Below are positions 45,137 through 56,756 of a stretch of DNA of 64,000 bases, piece after piece (the stretch's first letter is position 1; every line of letters starts with the position of its first letter). Source of the stretch: Setomelanomma holmii (Eukaryota > Ascomycota > Dothideomycetes > Pleosporales > Phaeosphaeriaceae). A program made the translations under genes and the position numbers. The stretch spans positions 1 to 64,000 of the forward strand of contig ML978235.1 in assembly GCA_010015745.1 (NCBI GenBank). The letters run 5' to 3'. The notes below the pieces were generated by a model. The model saw only the letters and a list, made by a program, of their open reading frames with translations. It was not told where the DNA came from and searched no databases.

Positions 45137-46213
45137 ATGGCTTCTGGAATCGCACTCATCGGCAGCGGCATCTTCGCCAAAGAAGAACATCTCCCCGCCA
45201 TCCAAGCCACACCTTTACTCAGCCTCAAAGCCATATATTCGCGTTCACTGAAGTCTGCCAAGACACTCTGTGAGAACCTTTCCGGTGTCGAACTCTACAG
45301 CGACGACTCAGAAGGCAAGAAATACGATGACTTGCTGAGGAGAGACGATATCAAGGGCGTCGTAATTGCGTAAGCGATTCGATCGCCAATACGTGACGCA
45401 AACTAACATTTGGCCAGTCTCCCTATCCTGGCACAGCCAGACTACATCAAAAAGGCTCTCGCGGCAGGAAAGCACGTCCTCGCCGAGAAGCCCATCGCCA
45501 AAGACATCGCAACAGCTCAAGACCTACTGAAATGGACGAAAGAGTCCTCAAACACCAGCGCAACCTACACCGTAGCTGAGAACTTCCGCTTCCTCGACTC
45601 CTTCGTGTACGGCTCACAAGTTGCGTCTACCCTCGGGCGTGTCCTGACTTTCCGCGCACGCGTCGCTGCATACGTAGCGCCTGGCGGCAAGTACTTCGAG
45701 ACGTCGTGGCGCAAGGTGCCCGAGTACCAAGGTGGATTCTTGCTGGATGGCGGCGTGCATTTCGCTGCTGGCACGAGATTGTTACTGGCTGGTGCGGGCG
45801 CAAAGATCACGAGCTTAAGTGCATTCACGGCGCAATTACAGGAGCATCTTCCGCCTGTCGATACTCTGAACGCAACGCTTTTACTATCCAACAAAGCATC
45901 TGGAACGCTTTCAGTCTCCTTCGGAACCACTGACACTGGATCGGAGTATCTAGTCGCGTGCGAGAAAGGCAGCGTGCATGTTGGGCGGGGCAAGGTCACT
46001 GTCACGAAGGATGGCAAGGTTGTGGAGGAGAAGGAGTTCAAGGATGAGGGAAGCGGTGTGAAGCAGGAAGTCAAGGCGTGGGCAGAGAGCTTGGAGAGCG
46101 GAAACTGGAAGGAGGAGCAAAGTCCTGAGGAGGCATTGAGGGATCTTGAGGTCATCGAAGCTGCGTTGAAGAGTGGGGAGCAGGGCGGAGAAGTGGTAGA
46201 GTTGAAGTTGTGA
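45137..46213 (+). CDS. Gfo/Idh/MocA family NAD(P)-dependent oxidoreductase
   Basis: Two exons (45137-45369 and 45418-46213) encode about 342 residues. The N-terminal Rossmann fold starts IALIGSGIFAKEEHLPAIQA and has the catalytic-loop signature AGKHVLAEKPIAKD, with the EKP lysine. The C-terminal domain has AENFRFLDS and GGFLLDGGVHFAAGTRLLL, typical of the family's substrate domain, with DGGVH at the active site. Members oxidise or reduce sugars, inositols or related alcohols; the substrate here is unknown. The 48-bp intron splits an Ala codon within VVIALPIL. Length is normal. Confidence 0.95.
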
Positions 46214-46732
46214 GCATGTGTCTAGTGAGAAAGTCCAGACGGGATCGCTGCGAAGTTTGGCGAGAGACGATCGGTATAATTCAGTGACTGAATGGCTACA
46301 ACAGGATTGTGTGACTAGCTCGAACGTTACCAGTACCTATTCACAGGAGATTGTTTCATGAACATCTGCCATCAACAATCTGCAGTCACTTGCCCGTATC
46401 CAAGGAAGAGGTTCTTCCTCGTGGGGTGCACCACTGAGCGCCTCACCAGTGAAGCAACCCTGTACAGTCGCGACACGTAATATCAAGCATGCCTATTGGA
46501 AAGCCAATCCAGGGCCGGTATGCGCTCAGCCTTCTGTGGAGGCGCCCGCTAGGCTGAATCGCAAGAGAGGATCCACAAAAGCCAGCCTAACCCGAGCCTT
46601 CTCTTTGATTTACCACCTCCACACGACCCCGCCTCCATTCGTTAAGAATCTTTGCTCCCTAAATTTCACTTTTACACCCGATCATCTCGATCGAAACTTA
46701 GCTACCAGCGACAGACCTTCACGCTTGCTCCT
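46214..46732. other. Intergenic, 5' flank of the disrupted STAND-type gene
   Basis: About 0.5 kb. The last 150 bases are C/T-rich like a promoter or leader, and probably belong to the gene that starts at 47449, now separated from it by the hAT fragment. Confidence 0.4.
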
Positions 46733-47438
46733 GCTCCACTCTGGCTCTTGAGTCCTCCAGCGCTCGTACTCGTCGTCGTGAGCTGCCTCATCTCTAGTGT
46801 TGTTGCGGCGTACAAAGGCACCAATTACATCATCTATCCCACGCACAGTCGATGTTGTATTTAGCTGAGGTTGAGGGCGTATAAGCTGATGTCTATACGT
46901 CTGCCAGAGTCGCTGAAACCCAGCGCTGGCGGCGGTGAGCCACTCTGGCTTGTCGGCCCTGCTGTTCTCGCAGTATTACTTGTAGTATGGATGGAGGCAG
47001 GCAGCAGCGTAGTAGGCAGGCGATCTATGAAGCTTATCGTAGTACTCATTGGCCTTACGCCAAGCGGTGCGTAAGTTGATATTGTGGTCCTCTGGCGCGT
47101 CGGTGTGGTTGAAATCGACTTGCTCATATGGGCGCGTGCGAGCTTCAAGCGAACTGAGTACGTACTCAAACACAGGTATAACCTCGTATATAGCACTAAA
47201 TTTGCCTGCTTTTCCTCGACCCTCAAGCCGCTCTGTAGCGATCTTGAGCTGCTCAAGGCAGTCCTGGTACTCTGTTATTACTGCCCAGTCAGCAGCTGTA
47301 AGGCCGGTTGATCTCATCCAACTTGGAGCGTCTGGAGGCTTGTTGCCAGCTTGTCTTGCGCGTCTATCGTCAAGAGAGACGCGGTTAATGTGGTGCTCAG
47401 CGTAGGAGTTGTAAGCAGCTTGAAGTCGAGTTGTGCGC
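46733..47438 (-). mobile_element. hAT transposase internal fragment (fragment B)
   Basis: The minus strand encodes the central part of a hAT transposase. It runs from RTTRLQAAYNSYAEHH through TAADWAVITEYQDCLEQLKI, YEVIPVFEYVLSSLEARTRP and AYYAAACLHPYYK to DEYERWRTQEPEWS. The terminal inverted repeats, the N-terminal BED finger and the C-terminal dimerisation block are all absent. One in-frame TAA follows LHPYYK. The fragment corresponds to the segment missing from the element at 47784-50282, to within a few codons on each side. It lies immediately upstream of the start of the same host gene and in the same orientation. Edges are read from where transposase-like coding begins and ends. Confidence 0.8.
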
Positions 47439-47775
47439 TAGTTTTGATATGGAGGCTCTTCCGGCGCCGCCAGCGGCATAGCGGTCATCTCGCTAGCCTT
47501 GCAGCTCATCCAGTCCGTCGCTGTCATTAAGGGCTTCGTTCGAGATATAAGAAACACGCCCAAGGAGCTCGTACAACTCCTGGCAAAACTAGAGCGACTT
47601 GAATTGTTACTCGAGAATGCGCGCAGAATTCTGGAACAGCAGTCGAGGCTTCAAGAGATGCATATTCCAGCGCCATCGAATGCAACCCACAAGTGTCTCC
47701 AAGGCTGCGAAAGGTCGTTGCAACCTCTCTTGGACACCGTACGGAGGTTTCAAGCATCGCAGTCTCAGCGCAGCT

Positions 47776-47783
47776 CAGCTTCG
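47776..47783. repeat. Left 8-bp target site duplication of the hAT element
   Basis: CAGCTTCG directly precedes the left inverted repeat and is identical to 50283-50290. An 8-bp duplication is diagnostic of hAT insertion. Confidence 0.9.
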
Positions 47784-50282
47784 CACAGTTCGCAACAAGC
47801 AAGCCAAGCAAGCCAAGCAATCCTGAGGTCGTGGATTGACTTGCTTGTTGACGACGTCGTCTTGACTTGCTCGTTGGTGTTTTCGGGCGGCTTGATTGCG
47901 ACTTGCTTGACGGATTGATCGGATTGGACGCTAGTAGATCAAATTTGTATACAACTATAATGACGGGAGAGTCCACTCTTGTATATTGTAGTCTTGTACA
48001 ATATCCTCATCTGATACGTCGTTCTCATCGTCGCTCTCTGTGCCCTTGTTATACTGAGTCTTGAAGCCTGCTCTTGCCCACGATCGTACTAATTGAAGAG
48101 CAGCTAGTAACTCGCTGCCAATAGCTCGTCGTTTAGGCTCAAGTAAGTCGCCAAGCTCGCTAAAGAGCCTCTCACACTCGCAGCTTGATGCTGGGATTGT
48201 CAGTATATCGACTGCAAACTGGCTCAAACACGGGTATTTTGAGCGCATCTGTATCCAGTAGACGACTGGGTGACCATCACCCAAGTACTGCGCGCAAAGG
48301 CGGCGTAATACGAGTTCCAGCGAGTAAAAACAGGCTTAACTGGCTCAAGCGTTTGGAGGCGCTCTCCAGCAGGCAACTCAGCGTTAGCAGCGCTCTGAAA
48401 CTCTCTGAAAAGCTCATACTGTTGTGGTGTTTTGATGTAGTTGATAACGTCGATCAATGCGCCCAACGGCCCATCTTTACGCCACTCGCGTAAGTACGAC
48501 TCCTCTGTATTGAGCTGCTCAGCAGCGCTGTTGTAAGCGTCTCTGTCCTTGCCAAATATAATCGCTTGGCCGATGAGATTAAGCGTATGAGGGCCGCAAC
48601 AGAGGCCTCGATGAGTAGCGTCAAAGTCGTATACGCGCGCAAGCGCAGCGATTGCAGTATCGTTGTTGGTAGCGTTGTCGAGTACGAAGTAACCTAGCTT
48701 GTTGCTAGTAATACCGTACTCCTCAAGCGTCTCAGTAATAGTACTAGCAATAGCCTCGCCTGTATGGGAGCCTGCAAGTTGTGGTAGAGCGATAGGCAAA
48801 TCTCGTATTACTCCAGAAGCGTTAGCGAAGTGCGCAACAATCCCAAAGAACCCGCGCTTGCCGCCCTTTGTCATCCAGCCATCAAAGCTTACGTATATTT
48901 GACCTGCAGCTTCTGACAGAACCTGGAGAACTTGAGGTTGTATATAGCGGAACAGGCGCATTGCGTATGTAGCAACACTACGAGGACTCACCCACAAAGC
49001 TTCCTCTGTTACGCCATCCTTTGTAAGCATATGGCCTCGTCGTTTTAGCTGGAGATGCTTAGCAGCTGCTGTAGTAGCCTTCGTAACGTCGAATACACCA
49101 CTACCACCAGCGTCAATAACCTTGTGAATGTGGCAGTACCTACATACAAAACACACTCGATTTGGATTATTACGCTCAATAATGCGGTAGTCATGTCGAT
49201 ATATCCAGCTTTTAGCGCGCCGCTGCATCGCCAGAGGCTTCATAAAGCTTCTAAGGCGGTCCCAATCAATGCCATCACAGTTATCGCCATCCTCGTCATC
49301 GTCTCCATCATCTCCAGCGTCAGCTGTAGCTGCTGTTCCGGCAACACTGCCTTCAACAGGTGCAGCGATTTCTGATTCTGGCTGGGACTCCAACAACTGC
49401 GATTCAAACGTTTGTACGAGCTCGGTGGCCTGTCTCGCAGCAGCTAAGGCTTGACGTGGCGACGATTGACGTTGAGATGATAGCGGAGATGGGCGTATAC
49501 GTTTTGCGCCAGCGTCAGCAGTAGCGATAGAGGTAGGAGCTCGCGAGCGTTTGGCCATTACAGGTAACCTGAAACACCAAGGATAGCGTTTGTATAGGTA
49601 GCAACAGTAGCAATAAGAGCTTCGAAAAGTACTGCGTAGTACTACAGTAGTAGTGTAGGGAGAGATTCTACTGTGCGGCACAGTAGAAACGCGTAGGCAG
49701 ATCTAAACCTAATTGGGACGACGCGTAATTGCGCGTGTTTTTATCTACCTACCTTTACCTCAACACCACAATATTTAATATTGTATATATATATATATAT
49801 TAATCAATCCAGCTTGCTGCTAACTATAACCTCTCTATCTAGATCTCCTCAATCAGCGTGATTTCGACGTACTTAGTAAAGAATATCAAGATCACGCTGA
49901 TTGTATAGAAATAGGTAAAGAGGTTGTGGATTCTTTTTGTTGCAATTTGCAGGCTGATAGGTCAATTCACAATAGAAGCAATAAGTTGCTATAAGTTAAT
50001 CTTACTACTTGTTTATATATTTTTGCTACTGCGTGGTTGCACTGTTGTAACAACCTCAACACCAAAAACGCCACCTGTGATAGGCCTACCAGCAACCTGA
50101 AAAGCCTCACAAAAGCTGCCTACTTTGCAAGCCTAACAAGCAAGCTAAGCAAGCCTCACTGTACGGCTTGGATTGCTTGCAATTTTGTAACTTTTAAAAA
50201 GACTAGGCTTGGCTTGATTGGCTTGAGATAAGTCAAGCAAGTCAAGCAAGCCAGCAATCCGGCTTGCTTGTTGCGGACTGTG
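47784..50282 (-). mobile_element. hAT DNA transposon, internally deleted (2499 bp)
   Basis: The ends are 22-bp inverted repeats differing at one base: CACAGTTCGCAACAAGCAAG at the left and the complement of CACAGTCCGCAACAAGCAAG at the right, both followed by CC. Subterminal clusters of GCTTGCTTG/AAGCCAAGC repeats lie inside both ends (47800-47925 and 50130-50270), as is usual for hAT transposase binding. Identical 8-bp duplications CAGCTTCG flank it. A (TA)n tract occurs at 49783-49801. The transposase gene on the minus strand lacks about 700 bp, so the element is non-autonomous as it stands. It sits in the coding region of a STAND-type gene. Confidence 0.93.
47955..49558 (-). pseudogene. hAT transposase, internal deletion and frameshift
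   Basis: The ATG at 49558 opens MAKRSRAPTSIATADAGAKR. A BED-type finger follows (VCFVCRYCHIH...HLQLKRRGH). The catalytic region has QIYVSFDGWMTKGGKRGFFG (DDE first Asp), YFVLDNATNNDTAIAAL (second Asp) and LCCGPHTLNLIGQA (CxxH motif). It continues to VFTRWNSYYAAFA near 48300. There the sequence jumps to QYLGDGHPVVYWIQMRSKYP, then LTIPASSCECERLFSELGDL, the C-terminal dimerisation region, ending at 47955. The jump removes the middle region containing the last catalytic Glu and also shifts the frame, so the gene cannot make active transposase. Confidence 0.9.
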
Positions 50283-50290
50283 CAGCTTCG
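50283..50290. repeat. Right 8-bp target site duplication of the hAT element
   Basis: CAGCTTCG directly follows the right inverted repeat (ending ACTGTG) and is identical to 47776-47783. Confidence 0.9.
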
Positions 50291-51911
50291 GCAAGGCTGA
50301 GAAGTGAAATCAAGCTTGGCTTGAAGGCAAAGGACATCGCTTCCTTCGAAACTTTTATACAACAGGACATTGAGCTTCTCTGTGCAAGCTTCACGATGAA
50401 TTCAAACACCATCTTGTAAGTCATTGCGCCAGTCTTTGCAAATCTCAACGACTGAGTAAGAGCTACTAGATTGAGTCTTCCGGTACTTCTACGAGACCAG
50501 CAGCTGGTCGTGAGGGAAAATGCCAATCAGGCTACGGACCGTAACTCAAATTCGTGTTCGATTATTGCCACTACGGCTTGTGAGACCGTAAACTCAGACA
50601 AGTTATGCTTAGACGGTACTCACAGCAGACAGTAGTGGTACAACCTTCTCTCGAGAAGATTAGTATACACCGACGAAAACGTTTACGATACTATCATCAC
50701 GGACCGAAGGGCATGGCAAATGATGCCAGAAGCAGCCAAAAGCAGATTGTGCTCGAAACGGATGAGCTCTCTCTGATATGCAAAATCATAGGTTTTGGAA
50801 TAATCTTGTCTCGACCACGATTCCATGGCGGATTTTATCCAACAATCAACACATATCCAGTGGTTTCCAAGATCAGTGGGAAGCTCCTGGACACAATTTG
50901 GGCAGACAGTGTCGAAAATCTTCAGAAGATGTTCCCGTCAGGCACTGCTCACCCGTTCCTGGGGGATGGCGACGGCCGGACTTTACTCCACATGAGTCCC
51001 ATTCATAAGCACTTCCTGAATATTTTTAGCTCCCTACACAGTTTGCTACTCTCTATAGGAGAACGGATACGTGTCTGTTATTCCTCAATCTCGGCGTGAA
51101 GCCAGAACTCACAGTTCAGGGCCACAATTCAATAAGTCAAGTCACGAATTATTTTCCTAGTGAGCGCTCCGACACAAACGCGATCAACCTATATCGATGC
51201 TTCCTCAACGCTGACGAAGACATCGACGACTTGATATACAGCGAATCAGATTGTGTGCGGTTTCATTGCTTGAGAGCAAACGAGGTTGAATGGCTTTGGG
51301 CAAAGAACACCGAGCTTTGTGTGAGCAATAGTGTTCGCCGCAATCAGCGTGAGATCATACGGCGCTTTTGGGCTGGCTTTGAGATCCTGTGCAGGCTGTC
51401 TTATTTCAGACATCCATCACAACAACCTCGTCTACCCAAGCTTTCAATGAATAGCAGTATCCTCGAAGACTTAAGATCTGGTCAATTTCCCATAATCTCA
51501 ATGCTCTTCTCCAGTTGTTATGATACCGTCTCCGGCTATACGGTAGGGGCTTCGTTCCTCGACTGGCTTCTCGAAATGAACTTGGATCCGTCGATATGCG
51601 TGGCAAATGAACTATCAAATGTCGGTGATGACCATCGCCTTCAATACCGAAAAACTGTGTTCGAGCGCAATTGTGAGCAAAGGTGGTTCCTTGGCTTCGA
51701 GTGGGCTGTTGATCCAGGAGCACCGGCGTACAATTTGCTTTCGGAATACAGCGCTCTGGTAATTGAAATAAGATCTTTCGATGACTGGCCTTTTGACGGC
51801 TGGAAATATGCGGATGACCGAGCGAAATGTGAGTCGCACTTCAGTCGCCGTATGGCTACTAAAGCTCTGGAAGAACGCGTTCGACGCGGCCAAAAAACGA
51901 CCTCGAAGTAG

Positions 51912-52412
51912 AATACCGGGAGCATGGAGTTCGTAAGAGTATTTAGACAGGATCCGGCCTCACTAACGGCGCGCTGGAGTTGTTCCCCAAGGTGCGGCTC
52001 GTTGCCGGCAGGTGCGGCCGACCGCGGGATTTAGCAAGTCACACGCCATCACAACTTCCATCTTCAATCGTCCTTCACACTACGCATCATGTCTCGCAAT
52101 CACGACATAATTATTCCGGTGCTAATACAGCACGAATGCACGATGGCAAAACGTGGGTGTTATCAGGACCCACGCCTCTACGCGGCTACACATGAAGACC
52201 CCTGCGCAACGGTCTCTAGCGACCTCTTCTTTCGTTCAAGCTTTGCTCCACTTGCCCGTACGGGTACCACATGCGCATTCATCTCCGATACCTAGGAATA
52301 CTCGTCTTTTCATGATGCAATTGCGTGCTCGTAAATACTCAAGACATAAGAGCACGTTCAAAGAATACAAAGGCGTACTCGCAGGTCGTCAAGTTCCCGT
52401 TACCTCGACAAG
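51912..52412. other. Intergenic, no gene seen
   Basis: About 0.5 kb before the lyase gene. Open frames here merely overlap the first exon of the lyase in other frames. Confidence 0.5.
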
Positions 52413-54256
52413 ATGCAAATCACATCTCTCTTTGCTGCGCTCGCTATCACCAAAGCAGCATTTGGCGCCAAAGGACCATTCTTACAACAAATCAGCTCCA
52501 GCCAATGGATCTTTGGGAACGATCTATGGAACCTGACTCAAGGCCCAACTTACGCGAATAATCTTCAATACCAAGGATCAGACGCCGTAGGTACAGCGCA
52601 AGGGCACTACGCGGGCTATGGTAGGCCTCTTCCTTGACTTACTTCACCGGGAAACACTGACATGTTCTCCAGATGGCGAGTCGAACCTCATCTTCACATC
52701 CGCTGCCATTGTGTCCAATACATCATCCTACACCGACATCTCATTCTCCTCTAGCCTAGGCGACCTGCATTGGGTGGTTTACCCCGACCTCGCAGGTGCA
52801 TACCAATACTTCGTCAACAAAGCTCTGCCCGAAATTTCCATTTTCCGCACTCTATGGCGCCTTGACCCTGAGCGCTTCACGCACGGCTACAACACCAACA
52901 AGAACGAGAAACTGCCCGACTTCTCGTTGTACGCCAACGCAGTCGAGGTCCAGGATGAGACGTTCTTGTTTCCTGATGGGAGCTATGTGACGAAGTATGA
53001 TTTTGCGAATTTTGTGCGCGAGAGGGATTTTGTGGGCATTTATGGGAGTGGGACGGGGAGTTGGTATATTCATCCGACGAATGAGTATCAGCCTGGGAAT
53101 CATCTGAGTCAAACTTTGACAGTGAGTCTAGCGCTGAAGCTTTTGGAGGCTTTGAAAACAGCAAGTAATGACAGAAGGTTCACCGCGAGTCTGCCACAGG
53201 CGATGCAGTGCAGCTCAACGTCGTTCAAGATACGTCGCATTTCCGCGTTGGAGTCAAAACGGTCCAGCCCGTAGGCAAGATTTGGGGTCCATGGCTTTGG
53301 TACCTGGTAAGCCCTCTTCATTTCCGCACCGCGCGCAGCTTGTTGACCATGTACAGAACAATGGATCACTCTATGACGCACATCAACGCGCTGCCCACGA
53401 GCGCACCACCTACCCCTACGCCTTCCTCAACAACTCCGCTTACCACTCCCGCGGCTCCATCAAAGGCAAACTGACTCTTTCTGACGGACGTCCTGCGGCC
53501 GGTGCCGCAATTTTCCTGGGTGACACTGACACTTCTACGCGCCCACTCGTCCAAGGATCAGGATACTACTACACCACCTTCGCCGATGCCATCGGCTCAT
53601 TCTCCATCTCGAAATTACGTTCTGGATCTTATGGTCTCATTGCTGCTTCGAACGGCGGCGCGATCGGTGATGTATACACAAACCTCACACTCTCTCCGAT
53701 CACCATCGCTGCAGATAAGACAACGGATTTGGGCAGCCTGACATGGTCCATTCCCACAAAGCGTCGCAAGATCTTCCAAATCGGCGCCTTCGACAAGAAG
53801 GCCACAGGCTTAACCAACTCGGGACCACACGTACACGGCCTAACGGAAAAGAGCCCGGCGAACCTGACATTCACCGTCGGCACAAGTACAGATGCAGATT
53901 GGTACTACGCCAGCTCCAAGTTCGGAAGTTGGGACGTCGTCTTTAACACCTCTCTTCCCCGTGCGAATGACACGGCACTGCTATCCGTCAGTCTCGCGGG
54001 TTACAGCCAGAGCACTGCGTTGACCATTTATTTGAACGGGAATAAGACGATTGGAACGATAAGCAAGGATACACTGGCGAGCGATCCGGCACTCTATCGT
54101 AGTGGCACGATCAGTGGAGAGTGGCGATTCTTGCAATACGAAATTCCCACCGAGAGTTTGAGGGAGGGAAGGAATGTGTTGAGTTTCAAGACGGAGAGAT
54201 ATACGCTCTGGAGGGGGGTTTTGTGGGATAGTGTCATCCTGGAGTGGGTGCTGTGA
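52413..54256 (+). CDS. Rhamnogalacturonan lyase, polysaccharide lyase family 4
   Basis: Four exons (52413-52620, 52673-53121, 53178-53306, 53357-54256) encode 561 residues. The start MQITSLFAALAITKAAFGAK is a signal peptide. Next are the mature catalytic domain with GDLHWVVYPDLAGAYQYFVN, FRTLWRLDPERFTHGYNTN and GKIWGPWLWYLNNG. A fibronectin-III-like domain follows (IKGKLTLSDGRPAAGAAIFL, GSFSISKLRSGSYGLIAAS). The C-terminal carbohydrate-binding-like domain ends with LWDSVILEWVL. This three-domain order is that of PL4 enzymes such as RhgB, which cleave the rhamnogalacturonan I backbone of pectin. All introns are canonical and join in frame. A secreted plant cell wall-degrading enzyme. Confidence 0.94.
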
Positions 54257-55115
54257 ATTGGGACGGGGTTTTGCGGATGTGGAGATGGCTCAAGAAAAGG
54301 ACGATGGGAAAGGAATATTTGTTTCGCGAACGATTGCTCCTGCCAGTGGAGGGAGCACCAGAGTATGTGAAGAGGCTTTCAAACTCTCCGTCATTATCCC
54401 TCGTTACTGTTTTAAGTCTGGCTGATGTGAGGCTAAGAAAATGCTCCCTCCTGTCAACTGAGGGAAAAGCGTTGGTGTCCATTCGCCCAAGTATGCCAGC
54501 TCGTCCTATAAAGCCACAAAGTGTCTCATGCTGCATCTACAATCTTAGTCTTAGTTGATTCTCACTTTTTGTAGCCCTTTTCGAGGTTCCGCGAACAAGG
54601 TATGTATCCCTGCAGAAGATTCGTACATGACCACAGCGCTGGGATATTCTCCCCGTCTTCGCCCACAGCACAAACGTCATGTTTCAAACTTTGACTACGC
54701 AGCTTCAGCTTGCGGCGAATGAGGCACTGAGCAGCTTCGTCGCCGCGATGTGCAAAGCTTCTCTTGACGATCATTGGGGTTGCGAGTGCATGACGGCCTC
54801 TGATTCTCGGTCGATCGCGCGCCTCGGCCTGTCGGCTCACCGATGATGTTTTCGCCGCCCTGCTGTGTTTGGGCGTTGGGTGTTACTTGTGGAACATCTC
54901 CTTTATATTAATGGGGTCATAATGTAACGGTCCACTTCATCTACGGGTTCCCGGGCTGTTCGGATGCCGTTGGTGAGGGGAAGATGACCTTGCGGAGGAA
55001 GCAGTGTAAGGATAATCACCTGCCCAGGTGTGGCTCCTACCTCTTGTAGACAGCATCAATTCCGCCAACCTAAGAAGACTTCTTTTGACCAAGTCGTTAT
55101 TCACCTACCGTCGAC
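54257..55115. other. Intergenic, no gene seen
   Basis: About 0.86 kb. A 92-codon minus-strand frame at 54562-54840 (basic, Arg-rich) has no neighbours or motif to support it. Confidence 0.5.
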
Positions 55116-56289
55116 ATGCCGTCAAAAGTCGAAACAACAGCTCCAAGCGATGTTCCGAAGCGCCGTGGGGTGTACCTCCTCACGCAACCACGGTCCGCGT
55201 CCAATATGTTCCAGACGATGCTGGCGAAACAGCCAGGCTACCAGGTTTCAGGCTACAAGCTTTTCGAAGCTGGATTTGCGACATTAGCACAACTGCAAAG
55301 AGGTCGCCTGAGTGAATGGCCTAAGAGCGATCGCAATCGCTTGTATGACGTGTTCCGGGCAGGCTGGGAGAAACTCCAGGATGAGGTTGCAAATGCAAGT
55401 CAGAATGTACGTGCTCAAATGAAGCTCAACCGTTGGAATTGGAGAGAGATGGGAGGAGGTGAAGTTCGCTGTGGGTCGCGGATTGTGGAAGGAGTTATAC
55501 GGCGCCACAACCGCTCTTGCGCAATTGAACCATGGCATTGCGTGCTTATACCAATCATGTACACCAATGGCTAACAACTTTGCCTTGCAGGGAAAACAAG
55601 CCCTTATCAAGGAACACACTATGTTCCTATCCGGTCCAGACAAATTGTTCGCTACACTGTATGAGGACGACGAAGTTGACCCTCTGGTCCTGCAGCAACG
55701 CGATGAGCCGTTGTCAACTCACACCAACCCGACAAGCCTGCCTGATCGCTTCCTGCGTTCCATGCAACCGATCTTCCAGATCCGCCATCCAGCCCTGATG
55801 TTCCCATCCATGGTTCGTGCGCAGAGCAACGCACCCTTGGAGAATACCACAACTCGCAACCCTAGAGTATTCTGCTGCTTCACCTTGCGGCCCACGCGAG
55901 AGTTGTATAACTGGTACCTCGAGCATGCAAGCGCGCTAACACCCAGACTTATCGATGCAGACGACATCATGAACGATCCTGCCGCTGTTAGGCAGCTCTG
56001 CATCGAAACTGGTCTTGATCCTGATGCTGTGCAGTATGAATGGGAAGAGAAACATGAGGAGAATCCTCTCAAGGCGAGTTTTTTATCTACGATTAATAAA
56101 TCTACTGGTATCGTGAAGGGTCTGGATGCGAGGAATCTGGATATTGAGAAGGAGAAGAGGAAGTGGATAGTGGATTTTGGGGATGATGCAGCTGAGGATC
56201 TGGAGAAGGCGGTGCGTGAGGCGATGCCGGATTATGAGTATTTGCTGAGTAGGAGGACGAGGTCGAAGCAGGCGAGTGCGTTGGCGTGA
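55116..56289 (+). CDS. Sulfotransferase-like P-loop protein
   Basis: Two exons (55116-55406 and 55591-56289) encode 329 residues starting MPSKVETTAPSDVPKRRGVY. The beginning has LLTQPRSASNMFQTML, matching the PAPS-binding start (PRSxS) of fungal sulfotransferase-like proteins. GKQALIKEHTMFLSGPDKLF follows after a 184-bp intron. Later are QPIFQIRHPALMFPSMVRAQ, resembling the family's second nucleotide-contact segment, and RLIDADDIMNDPAAVRQLC. Members of this fungal group are often in secondary-metabolite loci, and their activity is mostly untested. The unusually long intron is itself open in one frame, but the splice restores the family-like join QNGKQALIKEH. Confidence 0.8.
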
Positions 56290-56756
56290 ATAGAGCTCGT
56301 TGGCTCTTTGTAGGGTCTCGCAACAGTCATAAGTGCAGTAATGGTATCTCCATAAACATGATGATAATAACGAAAGCGAGGCTGCTGCTCTTCCCAGTGG
56401 TGCTAGCTGCATACAGGTTGGCGTCATGGTTGAGCTTCTCCGCGCTTAATGCCCCGCTCTCTTCCCGACACTGCTCGAACTGTCGCTCTCCGCTTCCCAT
56501 TGATGTCGCTCAGTTGGAGCATTATGGAAACAGTCCTGCATCCAGTATCCGAGTACCTGAACCCTGCACGCCATCGGTATGCCGGAAGCACGGAGTGTCG
56601 GTAACATATGGACGGACTGACGACTAGTTACATGCAACACGGCGTTGCTCGAAGCTGCGAGGCCTACTTGTGACCTTATCATATCTTGATACATATCTGG
56701 ATAGAAATCATACTGTTCCATAGCCTCGCAAAATCGCTGCACTGGACTTGACTAAT

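Larger units (their letters stand above)
47449..51911 (+). pseudogene. Fungal STAND/NLR-type N-terminal domain gene, split by a hAT element
   Basis: Left part (47449-47783): SGAASGIAVISLALQLIQSV, AVIKGFVRDIRNTPKELVQL, HKCLQGCERSLQPLLDTVRRF. This is the pattern of the fungal N-terminal domain found in STAND/NLR-like and PigL-like proteins. It needs a one-base shift from the ATG at 47449. Right part (50291 on): RLRSEIKLGLKAKDIASFET, FIQQDIELLCASFTMNSNT, introns, then QTVVVQPSLEKISIHRR, an ankyrin-like DGRTLLHMSPIHKHF, LNLGVKPELTVQGHN and a tail to 51911. Conceptually removing the hAT and one target copy makes the frame continuous across the site. The downstream half has frame changes near 50640 and 51060 that may be lesions or unresolved introns. 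The intact protein would likely act in non-self recognition or signalling. Confidence 0.7.

Noticed and set aside
47032..47405. Plus-strand frames over the hAT fragment
   Set aside because: They are reverse-strand shadows of the transposase fragment on the minus strand.
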